A stretch of DNA of 64,000 bases, taken from NCBI GenBank assembly GCA_045586905.1, contig JAZNBF010000107.1, positions 15,975 through 79,974 of the forward strand, written 5' to 3'. The DNA is from RGIG1828 sp045586905. Lineage in GTDB: Bacteria; Bacillota; Clostridia; UMGS1810. Below, one piece after another: positions 1-7,951 of this stretch; the stretch's first letter is position 1, and the number at the start of each line of letters is the position of its first letter. The position numbers were made by a program, and so were the translations under genes. Under the pieces are notes generated by a model that saw only the letters and a program-made list of their open reading frames with translations, did not search any database and was not told the DNA's origin.

Positions 1-240
1 AAAAAGCAATACGACCGTCTTGGTCTCACCACAGAATATACCGACATTTTAGGCATCAAAATCCCCTCAATAACAGTGCCGGTAAAACCCGGCAGAAACC
101 TTGCAGTTGTAATAGAGGTTGCGGCAATGAACAACCGTCAGAGAAAAATGGGCTACAATGCCGCAGAAGCTCTCAACAATCGCGTGATGTCCGAAATGAA
201 CATTAAGATGGAACAAGACAATAACAACCGGGAGGAATAA
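1..240 (+). CDS. hprK: HPr kinase/phosphorylase, C-terminal end (partial)
   Basis: The window opens inside this gene; only the last 79 codons and the stop are present. HprK phosphorylates and dephosphorylates Ser46 of HPr, the hub of catabolite repression in Firmicutes. The visible part has the family's C-terminal signature: a PVKPGRNLAVVIEVAAMN stretch at residues 25-42, followed by RQRKMGYNAAEALNNR. This region packs against the P-loop domain in the hexamer. The P-loop itself lies upstream and cannot be seen. The Shine-Dalgarno of the following glucokinase gene (GGGAGG, 230-235) lies inside the last codons, so the two are almost certainly cotranscribed and translationally close. A kinase controlling sugar use next to a glucokinase fits a sugar-metabolism operon. 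Confidence 0.9.
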   Translation, partial: KKQYDRLGLTTEYTDILGIKIPSITVPVKPGRNLAVVIEVAAMNNRQRKMGYNAAEALNNRVMSEMNIKMEQDNNNREE

Positions 241-244
241 CAAA

Positions 245-1198
245 GTGTATTATTTGGGTATCGACATTGGTGGCACAGGCATAAAAATAGGTGTTGTGAC
301 AGAAGACGGAAAGATAATCGAAAAGAAACGCATTTCTTCCAAAAACCTAAAAGGCTATGAGGCTGTGACTAAAGCTATGGCAGATTTGTCACTCGAAACA
401 ATCGCTTCTGCCGGTCTGTCCGTTTCCGATATCAAATCAGTTGGCATGGGCATCCCCGGCGCTGCTGACGACAAAAACGGTGTTGCCTATTATTGCAACA
501 ATCTCTATATGAAAAACGCTCCCATATGCGAAGAATTCCGCAAATATATTGACTTGCCAACCTACCTTGGCAACGATGCCAACTGTGCAGCACTTGGCGA
601 ATACTCGCTCTGGAAAGATAAAGGCGTGTCCGATTTTGTGGCTGTCACTTTAGGCACCGGCATAGGCGGAGGAATAATAATCAACAAAAAGCTCTACACA
701 GGCTTCAATGGCATCGGCGGAGAAATAGGGCATATCAATCTCCGTTTTGGTGATGAGCCATGTTCATGCGGCAGAAAAGGCTGCTGGGAGGCATATGCAT
801 CTGCCACTGCCCTTATCCGCAACACAGAGCGTGCTGCCAAAGACAATCCGTCATCCCTTGTTGCATCTATGATTGCCGAAAACGGAGGCAAAGCAAACGG
901 TATCATTGCTTTTGATGCAGCCAAAGCAGGTGACGAGACAGGAAAATCACTGGTCGACAGCTACATCAGATATCTCGGCGAAGGCATCATAGATATAATA
1001 AACATATTCCAGCCTCAGATAGTTGCTATTGGTGGCGGCATCTGCAATCAGGGCGACAACCTTCTCCTTCCCCTCAGAGAATATGTAGCTCCACGCACCT
1101 ACGGTTCGGGCCTCGTTCCTGCCACCGAGATTGTCATTGCAACTCTCGGCAATGATGCAGGCATCATTGGCGCAGCCTTCCTGGGTAGCCAGAAGTGA
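245..1198 (+). CDS. glk: ROK-family glucokinase
   Basis: A 317-residue ROK (repressor, ORF, kinase) protein of the type that phosphorylates glucose with ATP in the cytoplasm. It starts with an ASKHA phosphate-1 loop (GIDIGGTGIKIGVV, residues 5-18), has the catalytic region GNDANCAALGE (about 109-119), the phosphate-2 loop TLGTGIGGGI (about 135-144), and the ROK zinc motif CSCGRKGCWEAYAS (about 173-186). There is no N-terminal helix-turn-helix, which separates it from ROK repressors. The GTG start is chosen because GGGAGG lies 9 bases before it. The gene is 4 bases after hprK. Glucose is the usual substrate for this clade; other hexoses such as N-acetylmannosamine cannot be excluded from sequence alone. 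Confidence 0.9.
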   Translation: MYYLGIDIGGTGIKIGVVTEDGKIIEKKRISSKNLKGYEAVTKAMADLSLETIASAGLSVSDIKSVGMGIPGAADDKNGVAYYCNNLYMKNAPICEEFRKYIDLPTYLGNDANCAALGEYSLWKDKGVSDFVAVTLGTGIGGGIIINKKLYTGFNGIGGEIGHINLRFGDEPCSCGRKGCWEAYASATALIRNTERAAKDNPSSLVASMIAENGGKANGIIAFDAAKAGDETGKSLVDSYIRYLGEGIIDIINIFQPQIVAIGGGICNQGDNLLLPLREYVAPRTYGSGLVPATEIVIATLGNDAGIIGAAFLGSQK

Positions 1199-1211
1199 AT
1201 AATTAAAGGAT

Positions 1212-2141
1212 GTGAACAACATAAACACAAATCACATATCTGACCTTCTGAAAAAAGAAATCTGCGGCATAGATGTTCTCACCGACGAGCCAATGAAAAA
1301 TCACACCTCGTTCCACATTGGCGGCAATGCCGACATTTTTATTTCTGCAAAAACCAAAGATGAGATAGTTTCGGCTGTCTCTCTTTTAAAAGATAACAAA
1401 GTCAAAACCACTATCATCGGCAACGGATCCAATCTCCTCGTTTCAGATGATGGCATTGAGGGCGCAGTAATCTGCATTGGCAAAGATTTTTCATCTGTTG
1501 TTTCAAACGGTAACACCATCACTGCCGATTCAGGCATTTTGCTCTCGCGCCTTTCATCTTTTGCAGCATCCAAAGGTCTCACCGGTCTTGAGTTTGCATC
1601 GGGCATTCCGGGCACACTTGGCGGAGCAATAGTAATGAATGCAGGTGCCTATGGCGGCGAGATGAAAGATTGTGTGCTTTCCACCACCTACATTGACCAA
1701 AACGGTAATATCTGCACTGCAAACGGCGAAGAGCACATGTTTTGCTACCGAAAGAGCCGTTTTAAAGATGGCGAGATAATTCTTTCTTCCACTTTGTCTC
1801 TCGAGAGTGGTGACGAAGCTTCCATAAGGGAAACAATGCGCACGCTGTCTGAAAAGCGACGCGAAAAACAGCCTCTCGAATATCCGAGTGCGGGCAGCAC
1901 TTTCAAAAGGCCCGAAGGCGCCTTTGCTGCCAAACTCATCGACGATGCAGGTCTTCGCGGCTATGCCATAGGTGATGCTCAGGTTTCCGAAAAGCACTGT
2001 GGTTTTGTAATTAACAGAGGCAATGCAAGCTTCAAAGATGTTGTTGCTCTTATGGAGCACATAAAGATAACTGTCAAAGAAAAATTTGGCTATGAGCTTG
2101 AACCCGAAGTGAAAATAATCGGCAAAAACATTGCCATTTAA
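1212..2141 (+). CDS. murB: UDP-N-acetylenolpyruvoylglucosamine reductase
   Basis: MurB reduces the enolpyruvyl ether of UDP-GlcNAc to UDP-MurNAc with NADPH, the second committed step of peptidoglycan precursor synthesis. The 309-residue product has the FAD-binding PCMH-type fold: NHTSFHIGG near residue 30, a GNGSNLLVSDDG loop near 70, GLEFASGIPGTLGGAIVMN (about 123-141) and the type II (Gram-positive) pattern YPSAGSTFKRP near 223. A C-terminal GFVINRGNAS segment matches the substrate domain. The GTG start is only one base after AAAGGA, unusually close. No in-frame ATG exists before the conserved N-terminus, so the exact start is uncertain. It sits 13 bases after glucokinase and just before whiA. 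Confidence 0.95.
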   Translation: MNNINTNHISDLLKKEICGIDVLTDEPMKNHTSFHIGGNADIFISAKTKDEIVSAVSLLKDNKVKTTIIGNGSNLLVSDDGIEGAVICIGKDFSSVVSNGNTITADSGILLSRLSSFAASKGLTGLEFASGIPGTLGGAIVMNAGAYGGEMKDCVLSTTYIDQNGNICTANGEEHMFCYRKSRFKDGEIILSSTLSLESGDEASIRETMRTLSEKRREKQPLEYPSAGSTFKRPEGAFAAKLIDDAGLRGYAIGDAQVSEKHCGFVINRGNASFKDVVALMEHIKITVKEKFGYELEPEVKIIGKNIAI

Positions 2142-2168
2142 TAAATTTTAAGAACGGAAATGAAAGTC

Positions 2169-3101
2169 ATGTCTTTTTCATCAGATGTAAAGTCCGAAAT
2201 CATGTGTCAGACCGAAATGACCAAAAGACAGCGCATAGCAAGACTTCTTGGTATGCTTTGTTTTGGTACGCACCTTTCCTCTTCCAAAGACGGTTGCCGG
2301 CTTAAATTTTCCACCGAAAATCCCAAGATTGCCCGCACACTCTATAAACTTTTAAAAAATGATTGCGAAATCAAAGCTCAGCTTCGTGTTTTTCGCGGCC
2401 CCAAAACAATTGTCTACTATGTCACTGTTGATTCCGAACTCGAAATCAATGACATTTTTCACACAACAGGACTTCTCAAACGAAATGAAGATATTTCCGG
2501 TTTCACAAGCTATTTTATAAGTCACACCTATGTGTCCGACACATCAGAAAAAAAGGAGTTCATAAAGGGTGCTTTTCTGGCATCGGGCTCGGTTGTCGAT
2601 CCCAACAAAAACTGCCATCTCGAATTTGTTACAGGTCACAAAAGACTTTGTGACGACATGGTAAAACTGCTTGCAGAATTTGGCTTTACTGTCAAAACAG
2701 CTCTGCGCAAATCAAACTATGTGATTTATTTCAAAAACACCTCCGACATTGCCGACATCCTGACGCTTATAGGTGCCTACAACAGCGTAATGGAATATCA
2801 CAACATAAAGATTATGAAAGATATGAGAAATTCCATCAACCGCAAAATGAATTGTGATAATGCAAATCTGACAAAGGTTATAGATGCTGCATTCAGACAG
2901 GTAAGTGCTATCGAAAAGCTTTCTCGTCTGGGCAAGCTCGAAGAACTCAGCGAGCAGCTTCAGGAAGTTGCAAGACTAAGACTCGAAAATAAAGAACTCG
3001 GTCTCAAAGAACTTGGCGAAATGATGACGCCTCCCCTTGGCAAATCGGGAGTTAATCACCGTCTGCGCAAGCTCTGCGAAGAAGCCGACAAATATCAGTG
3101 A
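2169..3101 (+). CDS. whiA: WhiA, DNA-binding protein with LAGLIDADG-like fold
   Basis: WhiA is a conserved Gram-positive protein that affects cell division and, in streptomycetes, sporulation septation. It combines a degenerate homing-endonuclease fold with a C-terminal helix-turn-helix. The product starts MSFSSDVKSEIM, the family N-terminus, which is why this ATG is preferred to the one 9 bases upstream; GGAA at 2156-2159 is well spaced only for this start. The segment EKKEFIKGAFLASGSVVDPNK (read as two halves, about 122-142) is the LAGLIDADG-like core. The C-terminus ELGEMMTPPLGKSGVNHRLRK is the WhiA helix-turn-helix. In many Clostridia rapZ and yvcK (mgfK) lie between murB and whiA; here they are absent, with only a short gap between the genes. 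Confidence 0.93.
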   Translation: MSFSSDVKSEIMCQTEMTKRQRIARLLGMLCFGTHLSSSKDGCRLKFSTENPKIARTLYKLLKNDCEIKAQLRVFRGPKTIVYYVTVDSELEINDIFHTTGLLKRNEDISGFTSYFISHTYVSDTSEKKEFIKGAFLASGSVVDPNKNCHLEFVTGHKRLCDDMVKLLAEFGFTVKTALRKSNYVIYFKNTSDIADILTLIGAYNSVMEYHNIKIMKDMRNSINRKMNCDNANLTKVIDAAFRQVSAIEKLSRLGKLEELSEQLQEVARLRLENKELGLKELGEMMTPPLGKSGVNHRLRKLCEEADKYQ

Positions 3102-3153
3102 TTTTTGCCATATTGAGCATGACTCATATGGTTTCAGGTAAAGGAGCAAAGCT

Positions 3154-6100
3154 ATGCACAACTTTGTTCATCTTCATCTTCACACCCAGTATAGCCTCCT
3201 CGACGGAGCTGCCGATATAAATGTGCTTTTAGACAAGGCGGCAAAGCTTGGCATGAAAGAGGTGGCAATAACCGACCATGGTGTGATGTATGGTGTTGTC
3301 GAATTCTACGAGGCAGCACTTTCACGCGGCATAAAGCCGATAATAGGTTGCGAGGTCTACACTGCATCCCGCAGACATACCGACAAAGATGCTTCGCTTG
3401 ATAAGCGCTATGGGCATCTTGTTTTGTTATGCAAAAATGAAACGGGCTATCGTAATCTCATGGCTCTTGTAACCAAAGCGCAGGTTGACGGGTTCTATTA
3501 CAGACCACGCGTCGATATGGAGCTTTTAAAGAAACATAGCGAAGGCCTTATTGCCCTCAGTGCCTGCCTTCGTGGTGATGTGCCCACCTCTTTTCTTCAG
3601 CATGGCTACGATGCCGCACTTTCCAAAGCAAATGAATATGCTGAAATTTTCGGTAAAGACAACTTCTTTTTGGAAATACAAAACCACGGTATCCCCGAGG
3701 AAGACGAAGTCCGAAAGGCTCTTGTCGAGATTTCCGCCCAAACCGGCATAGAGCTTGTTGCAACAAACGATGTCCACTATGTTTCTTCCGAAGATGCACT
3801 TTTGCAGGATGTTTTAGTGTGCATTCAGACAGGCAAAAAGCTCTCCGATACCGATCGCATGAAAATGGAAGGCGAGGAGTATTATTTAAAAAGTGCAGAG
3901 GAGATGCAATCCCTTTTTGCCGATTGCCCCGAGGCACTTACCAACACCAAAAAAATTGCCGACATGTGCAATCTCACTTTAGACACAAACACTCTTCATC
4001 TTCCGTCAATCAGCATCGATTCTCCTCTCTCACACGAGGACTATCTTCATAAGCTGTGCCTCGATGGCATGAATAAAAAGTATAAAGAAATCACCCCCGA
4101 GCTTACACAAAGACTTGACTACGAACTTAATATCATAAATAAAATGGGCTATACCGACTATTTTCTCATAGTTCACGATTTCATTGACTATTCCAGAAAA
4201 AACGGTATATCCGTAGGCCCCGGCAGAGGCTCTGCCGCAGGAAGCCTTTGTGCCTATTGCCTCGACATAACTCAGGTAGATCCCATAGAATACAATCTTC
4301 TTTTCGAGCGCTTCCTCAATCCCGAAAGGGTTTCCATGCCCGATATAGACATCGACTTCTGCTATCGCCGCCGCGATGAAGTGCGCACCTATGTTGCCAA
4401 AAAATACGGTGAGAGCAGAGTTGCTCAAATCATAACCTTTGGCACCCTTGCCGCAAGAGCCGCCATCAAAGATGTCGGCAGAGTACTTGGCGTTAGTCTC
4501 GCAACCACAAACAGGGTTTCCAAAGCTGTTCCCAATGTCTTACACATAAAGCTCAAAGATGCCATAGAGGCATCTCGTGAGCTCATGCAGATGTATCGCA
4601 CCGATCCCGAAATAAAACAGCTTCTCGACATTGCCCAGAAGCTCGAAGGCTTCCCCCGCAATGCTTCCACTCATGCGGCAGGAGTTGTAATAGGGGATGA
4701 TGAGCTCACCCGCTATGTGCCTCTTCAGAGTTGCGACACCGGACTTCTGACTCAATATCCCATGGCATCGCTCGAGAAAATCGGTCTTCTAAAAATGGAT
4801 TTTCTTGGCATACGCAATCTCACCATTATAGACGACACCGTCAATCTCATAAAAAATCAATTTGGAGAAAACCTCAATATAGATGCAATCCCCCTCGATG
4901 ATGCCAAGACCTTTGAGCTTATCTCATCAGGCGACACCGATGCAGTCTTTCAGCTCGAAAATCCGGGCCTTCAAACCTTTTTGCGACGGTTTAAACCAAC
5001 AAAGTTTGAAGACATCATAACCACAACCTCCATCTATCGTCCGGGCCCCATGGAACAGATACCCACATTTTTGGAAAACGTCAAAAATCCCGAAAACATT
5101 TCCTATGCCCATCCGCTTTTAAAACCGATTCTTGAGTCCACCTATGGCGTAACCATATATCAGGAACAGGTTATGAAAATAGTCCGCTCTCTTGCCGGCT
5201 ACTCACTCGGCAGGGCAGACCTTGTAAGACGCGCTATGGCAAAAAAGAAACAGAAAGAAATGCAAAGAGAAAGAGACATTTTCATAAACGGTCTTTCGGA
5301 AAATGGTGAGGTAATAGTGGAAGGTGCAGTAAGAAGGGGTGTAGATGAAAACACTGCCAATGCAATTTTCGACTCACTCACCGATTTTGCCAACTATGCT
5401 TTCAACAAGTCCCATGCCGCCTGCTATGCTCTTGTTGCATATCGCACAGCTTATCTGAAGGCACACTATCCCACATGCTATCTTGCAGCAGTGCTTCAGA
5501 GCTATGCAGGCTATGTCAACAAAGCAGTAAAGTACCTTGCATCCTTTGCAAAATATGGCATAAAGCTTCTCCCGCCCGACATCAACAAAAGCTTCACCCA
5601 CTTTACTCCCGACGGGCAGAATGTCAGGGTAGGTCTTTGCTGGCTCAAAAATGTCGGCGAGAGATTCCCCGAGCAGATTGTCACAGAGAGAAATAAAAAC
5701 GGAGCTTTTTCCTCTTTCGAAGATTTTATAAAGAGAATGTCATCATATGATATCAACAGACGCAGTGTTGAAATCCTCATAAAATGTGGCGTATTCGACA
5801 GTCTCTATCCCAATCGTCGTGTCCTTATCTTCAACAGTGAACGACTCATCGACAAGCACATAAGCCACAGCCGTATTGCATCCACAGGTCAGCTCGACTG
5901 GTTTTCGTCATTGGATGAAGAGCCATATGAAGAAAACCTCTTAAACACCGACCACGAAGATTTCAGCACCATGGACAAGCTTTCCTTTGAATATGAATAT
6001 TCAGGCATGTATTTTTCAGGTCATCCTCTCGATGCCTACAAACTCAAAATCCGTGCCATAAGTGACACCACCGTCTCCGAGCTTTGTGAAAACCCCGACT

Positions 6101-6591
6101 ATGCCGATCGCATCGTAACAATCTGCGGACGAATTTCAGGCATACAGACAAGACGCACAAAAATGGGCAAAACCCTCACAACGATGTCATTTTCCGACTT
6201 CAGTGGTTCACTCAACCTTGTAGCTTTTGAAAATACAATGGCGAGGTATCAGGCATATATTCAGGAAGGTTCACCCGTATGCATCAGTGCAAGTGTTACA
6301 TGGGGAGAAGACGAAAAGGAAACAGAACTTGTGCTCAATACGGTTACTCCTCTTCCCACAATGCAAATCCCCCCGTCAAAGACCTTGTACATCCGTGTAA
6401 AAGATGAAGCTGAATTTGCCAGATTAAAACCTTTGTTCTCAGATTTCAAAGGCGAGAGCACATTGTGTGTTCGCATAGCCGATACAAATGCTGTCCTTCG
6501 CTCCGATTCATCACATGGTGTGTCAATAACCGACATTCTCATAAACACCCTTTGTGAGCATATAGGTGAGGAAAATATTTATATAAAATAG
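3154..6591 (+). CDS. dnaE: DNA polymerase III subunit alpha, DnaE type
   Basis: Replicative polymerase of 1145 residues, a normal length for DnaE. An N-terminal PHP domain begins HLHTQYSLLDG and contains ITDHGVMYG. The family C polymerase core carries GPGRGSAAGSL (about 352-362) and the palm aspartates in MPDIDIDF (about 395-402). The fingers region has FPRNASTHAAGVVI. Helix-hairpin-helix and OB-fold regions follow (VTICGRISGIQTRRTKMGK, about 987-1005, is the OB entry). It lacks the 3'-5' exonuclease insertion found in PolC, so it is the DnaE type. AAAGGAGC 11 bases upstream sets the start. The dnaE-pfkA order is widespread. A small imperfect hairpin (3108-3131) lies in the leader and could be incidental. 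Confidence 0.97.
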   Translation: MHNFVHLHLHTQYSLLDGAADINVLLDKAAKLGMKEVAITDHGVMYGVVEFYEAALSRGIKPIIGCEVYTASRRHTDKDASLDKRYGHLVLLCKNETGYRNLMALVTKAQVDGFYYRPRVDMELLKKHSEGLIALSACLRGDVPTSFLQHGYDAALSKANEYAEIFGKDNFFLEIQNHGIPEEDEVRKALVEISAQTGIELVATNDVHYVSSEDALLQDVLVCIQTGKKLSDTDRMKMEGEEYYLKSAEEMQSLFADCPEALTNTKKIADMCNLTLDTNTLHLPSISIDSPLSHEDYLHKLCLDGMNKKYKEITPELTQRLDYELNIINKMGYTDYFLIVHDFIDYSRKNGISVGPGRGSAAGSLCAYCLDITQVDPIEYNLLFERFLNPERVSMPDIDIDFCYRRRDEVRTYVAKKYGESRVAQIITFGTLAARAAIKDVGRVLGVSLATTNRVSKAVPNVLHIKLKDAIEASRELMQMYRTDPEIKQLLDIAQKLEGFPRNASTHAAGVVIGDDELTRYVPLQSCDTGLLTQYPMASLEKIGLLKMDFLGIRNLTIIDDTVNLIKNQFGENLNIDAIPLDDAKTFELISSGDTDAVFQLENPGLQTFLRRFKPTKFEDIITTTSIYRPGPMEQIPTFLENVKNPENISYAHPLLKPILESTYGVTIYQEQVMKIVRSLAGYSLGRADLVRRAMAKKKQKEMQRERDIFINGLSENGEVIVEGAVRRGVDENTANAIFDSLTDFANYAFNKSHAACYALVAYRTAYLKAHYPTCYLAAVLQSYAGYVNKAVKYLASFAKYGIKLLPPDINKSFTHFTPDGQNVRVGLCWLKNVGERFPEQIVTERNKNGAFSSFEDFIKRMSSYDINRRSVEILIKCGVFDSLYPNRRVLIFNSERLIDKHISHSRIASTGQLDWFSSLDEEPYEENLLNTDHEDFSTMDKLSFEYEYSGMYFSGHPLDAYKLKIRAISDTTVSELCENPDYADRIVTICGRISGIQTRRTKMGKTLTTMSFSDFSGSLNLVAFENTMARYQAYIQEGSPVCISASVTWGEDEKETELVLNTVTPLPTMQIPPSKTLYIRVKDEAEFARLKPLFSDFKGESTLCVRIADTNAVLRSDSSHGVSITDILINTLCEHIGEENIYIK

Positions 6592-6640
6592 CCCCGCTTT
6601 TTTCATAATTTGTAGCTTTGGACAAAAATCCTGTTCGCTC

Positions 6641-6669
6641 TTGATTTTTTGGCAAAAATAGTATATATT
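6641..6669 (+). promoter_or_regulatory. Likely sigma-A promoter for pfkA
   Basis: TTGATT, a 17-base spacer and TATATT lie in the 147-base gap after dnaE, about 70 bases before pfkA. The gap is AT-rich, so other -10-like boxes occur nearby. Confidence 0.45.
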
Positions 6670-6738
6670 ATATAGAATAGGAAATTTTGTAAATATTATA
6701 GATAAGATACTTTTCATATAAGTCAGGAGGAAACAATT

Positions 6739-7737
6739 GTGGACATCAAAAAAGTAGGTGTGCTTACCAGTGGTGGCGATGCCCCCGGCATGAATGCAGC
6801 CATCCGTGCAGTCGTAAGATACGGACTCAGCAAAGGTTTTGAAATGGTTGGAGTAGAAAGAGGATATCATGGCCTTTTACGCGGCGAATTTAAAGAGCTT
6901 AACGCGTCAGATGTATCCGATCTTATTCAAAGAGGAGGTACAGTGCTCCAGACAGCCAGAAGCAAGGAGTTTGCCACACCGGCCGGCATAGAAAAGGCAG
7001 CAAACATTGCCAAAGGATATGGTCTCGATGCACTCATCGTAATCGGTGGTGACGGTTCTTTCAGAGGTGCTCAGAAGCTTTCCGAAAAAGGCATCCGTAC
7101 AATCGGCATCCCCGGAACAATAGACAATGACATCTCCTGCACCGAATACACAATAGGTTTCGACACTGCCATGAACACTGCTATGGAAGCAGTCGATAAG
7201 GTAAGAGATACTGCCACAAGCCATCAGAGATGCTCTCTCATCGAGGTTATGGGCAGAAATGCAGGCTTCATTGCAATAGAAGTTGCACTGGCAACAGGTG
7301 CCGAAATGGTTCTCATCCCCGAAAGAGACAAAGAATGTCCCAGAGTACAGCTTGTAAACAGAATCGTTGAAGACATAAAGCTTGGACAGGCAGTCGGCAA
7401 AAAACACCACATCATCATCATAGCCGAAGGTGTAGGCGGCTCTCAGGAACTTGCCGAAATGATAGAAGAATGCACCGGTGTTGAAACAAGAGCCACAGTC
7501 CTTGGCCATATTCAGCGTGGCGGCAGCCCAACCATAAGAGACAGGGTAACTGCTGCACAAATGGGCATGAAGGCAATCGACCTTCTTTGCGAAGGTAAAA
7601 CAAACAGAGTTGTAGTTGTAAAAGAAGGAAAGCTTGCAGATCTCGACATCAACGAAGGCCTCAGTATGGTAAAAACCATATCTGACAAAGACTACAATCT
7701 CGTAGGCGATCTTTCGCGCTCCACACGCAATAGCTGA
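6739..7737 (+). CDS. pfkA: ATP-dependent 6-phosphofructokinase
   Basis: Commits fructose 6-phosphate to glycolysis by ATP phosphorylation. Motifs: GVLTSGGDAPGMNAAIRA at the N-terminus, IGGDGSFRGA near residue 95, GTIDNDISCTEYTIGFDTA near 118-136, and VLGHIQRGGSPTIRDR near 254-269. The GGDGS (glycine after GGD) rather than GGDDS marks the ATP-using rather than pyrophosphate-using type. The product is 332 residues, slightly longer at the C-terminus than the usual 319-320. The GTG start has a perfect AGGAGG 8 bases upstream. It heads a run with a small membrane protein gene, valS and folC, all closely spaced. Confidence 0.96.
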   Translation: MDIKKVGVLTSGGDAPGMNAAIRAVVRYGLSKGFEMVGVERGYHGLLRGEFKELNASDVSDLIQRGGTVLQTARSKEFATPAGIEKAANIAKGYGLDALIVIGGDGSFRGAQKLSEKGIRTIGIPGTIDNDISCTEYTIGFDTAMNTAMEAVDKVRDTATSHQRCSLIEVMGRNAGFIAIEVALATGAEMVLIPERDKECPRVQLVNRIVEDIKLGQAVGKKHHIIIIAEGVGGSQELAEMIEECTGVETRATVLGHIQRGGSPTIRDRVTAAQMGMKAIDLLCEGKTNRVVVVKEGKLADLDINEGLSMVKTISDKDYNLVGDLSRSTRNS

Positions 7738-7757
7738 TCCACACAGGAGAAATGCTT

Positions 7758-7937
7758 ATGAAAGTTTTAACCATATTGCTTCTTATAGTTGGAGCCATCC
7801 TGTCATACGGTTCCAAAAAAATAGCTTCAAAAATACTTCAAGGCAAAAGGGAGCCAAATGACGCCGACATAGTATATGTAAAACTCATAGGTTATGCAAT
7901 TGTTCTTGTTGCAGCTATAATCACGATTTTAAGCTAA
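7758..7937 (+). CDS. Small two-helix membrane protein, unknown function
   Basis: A 59-residue protein with a hydrophobic helix at each end (about 1-16 and 43-58) and a short basic-then-acidic loop between (KKIASKILQGKREPNDAD). I do not recognise a family. The second ATG of the frame is chosen because CAGGAGA then lies at normal spacing; the ATG two codons earlier is only one base from it. It is 20 bases after pfkA and 14 before valS, with its own strong ribosome-binding site, which argues that it is a real gene. The helix-loop-helix layout resembles many small clostridial membrane proteins. Confidence 0.7.
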   Translation: MKVLTILLLIVGAILSYGSKKIASKILQGKREPNDADIVYVKLIGYAIVLVAAIITILS

Positions 7938-7951
7938 AGGAGAAATTTCTG

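Noticed and set aside
3108..3131. Small hairpin (CCATATTGAG / CTCATATGG) before dnaE
   Set aside because: One bulged base, no T-run, and no known leader type; too short to claim as a regulator or terminator.
6907..7560. Long open frame of 217 codons on the minus strand inside pfkA
   Set aside because: It is opposite the conserved phosphofructokinase, has no ribosome-binding site, and its translation is Cys/Tyr-rich without any family pattern.
7940..7951. T-box leader for valS
   Set aside because: Only 14 bases separate valS from the preceding gene, so there is no room for a T-box.
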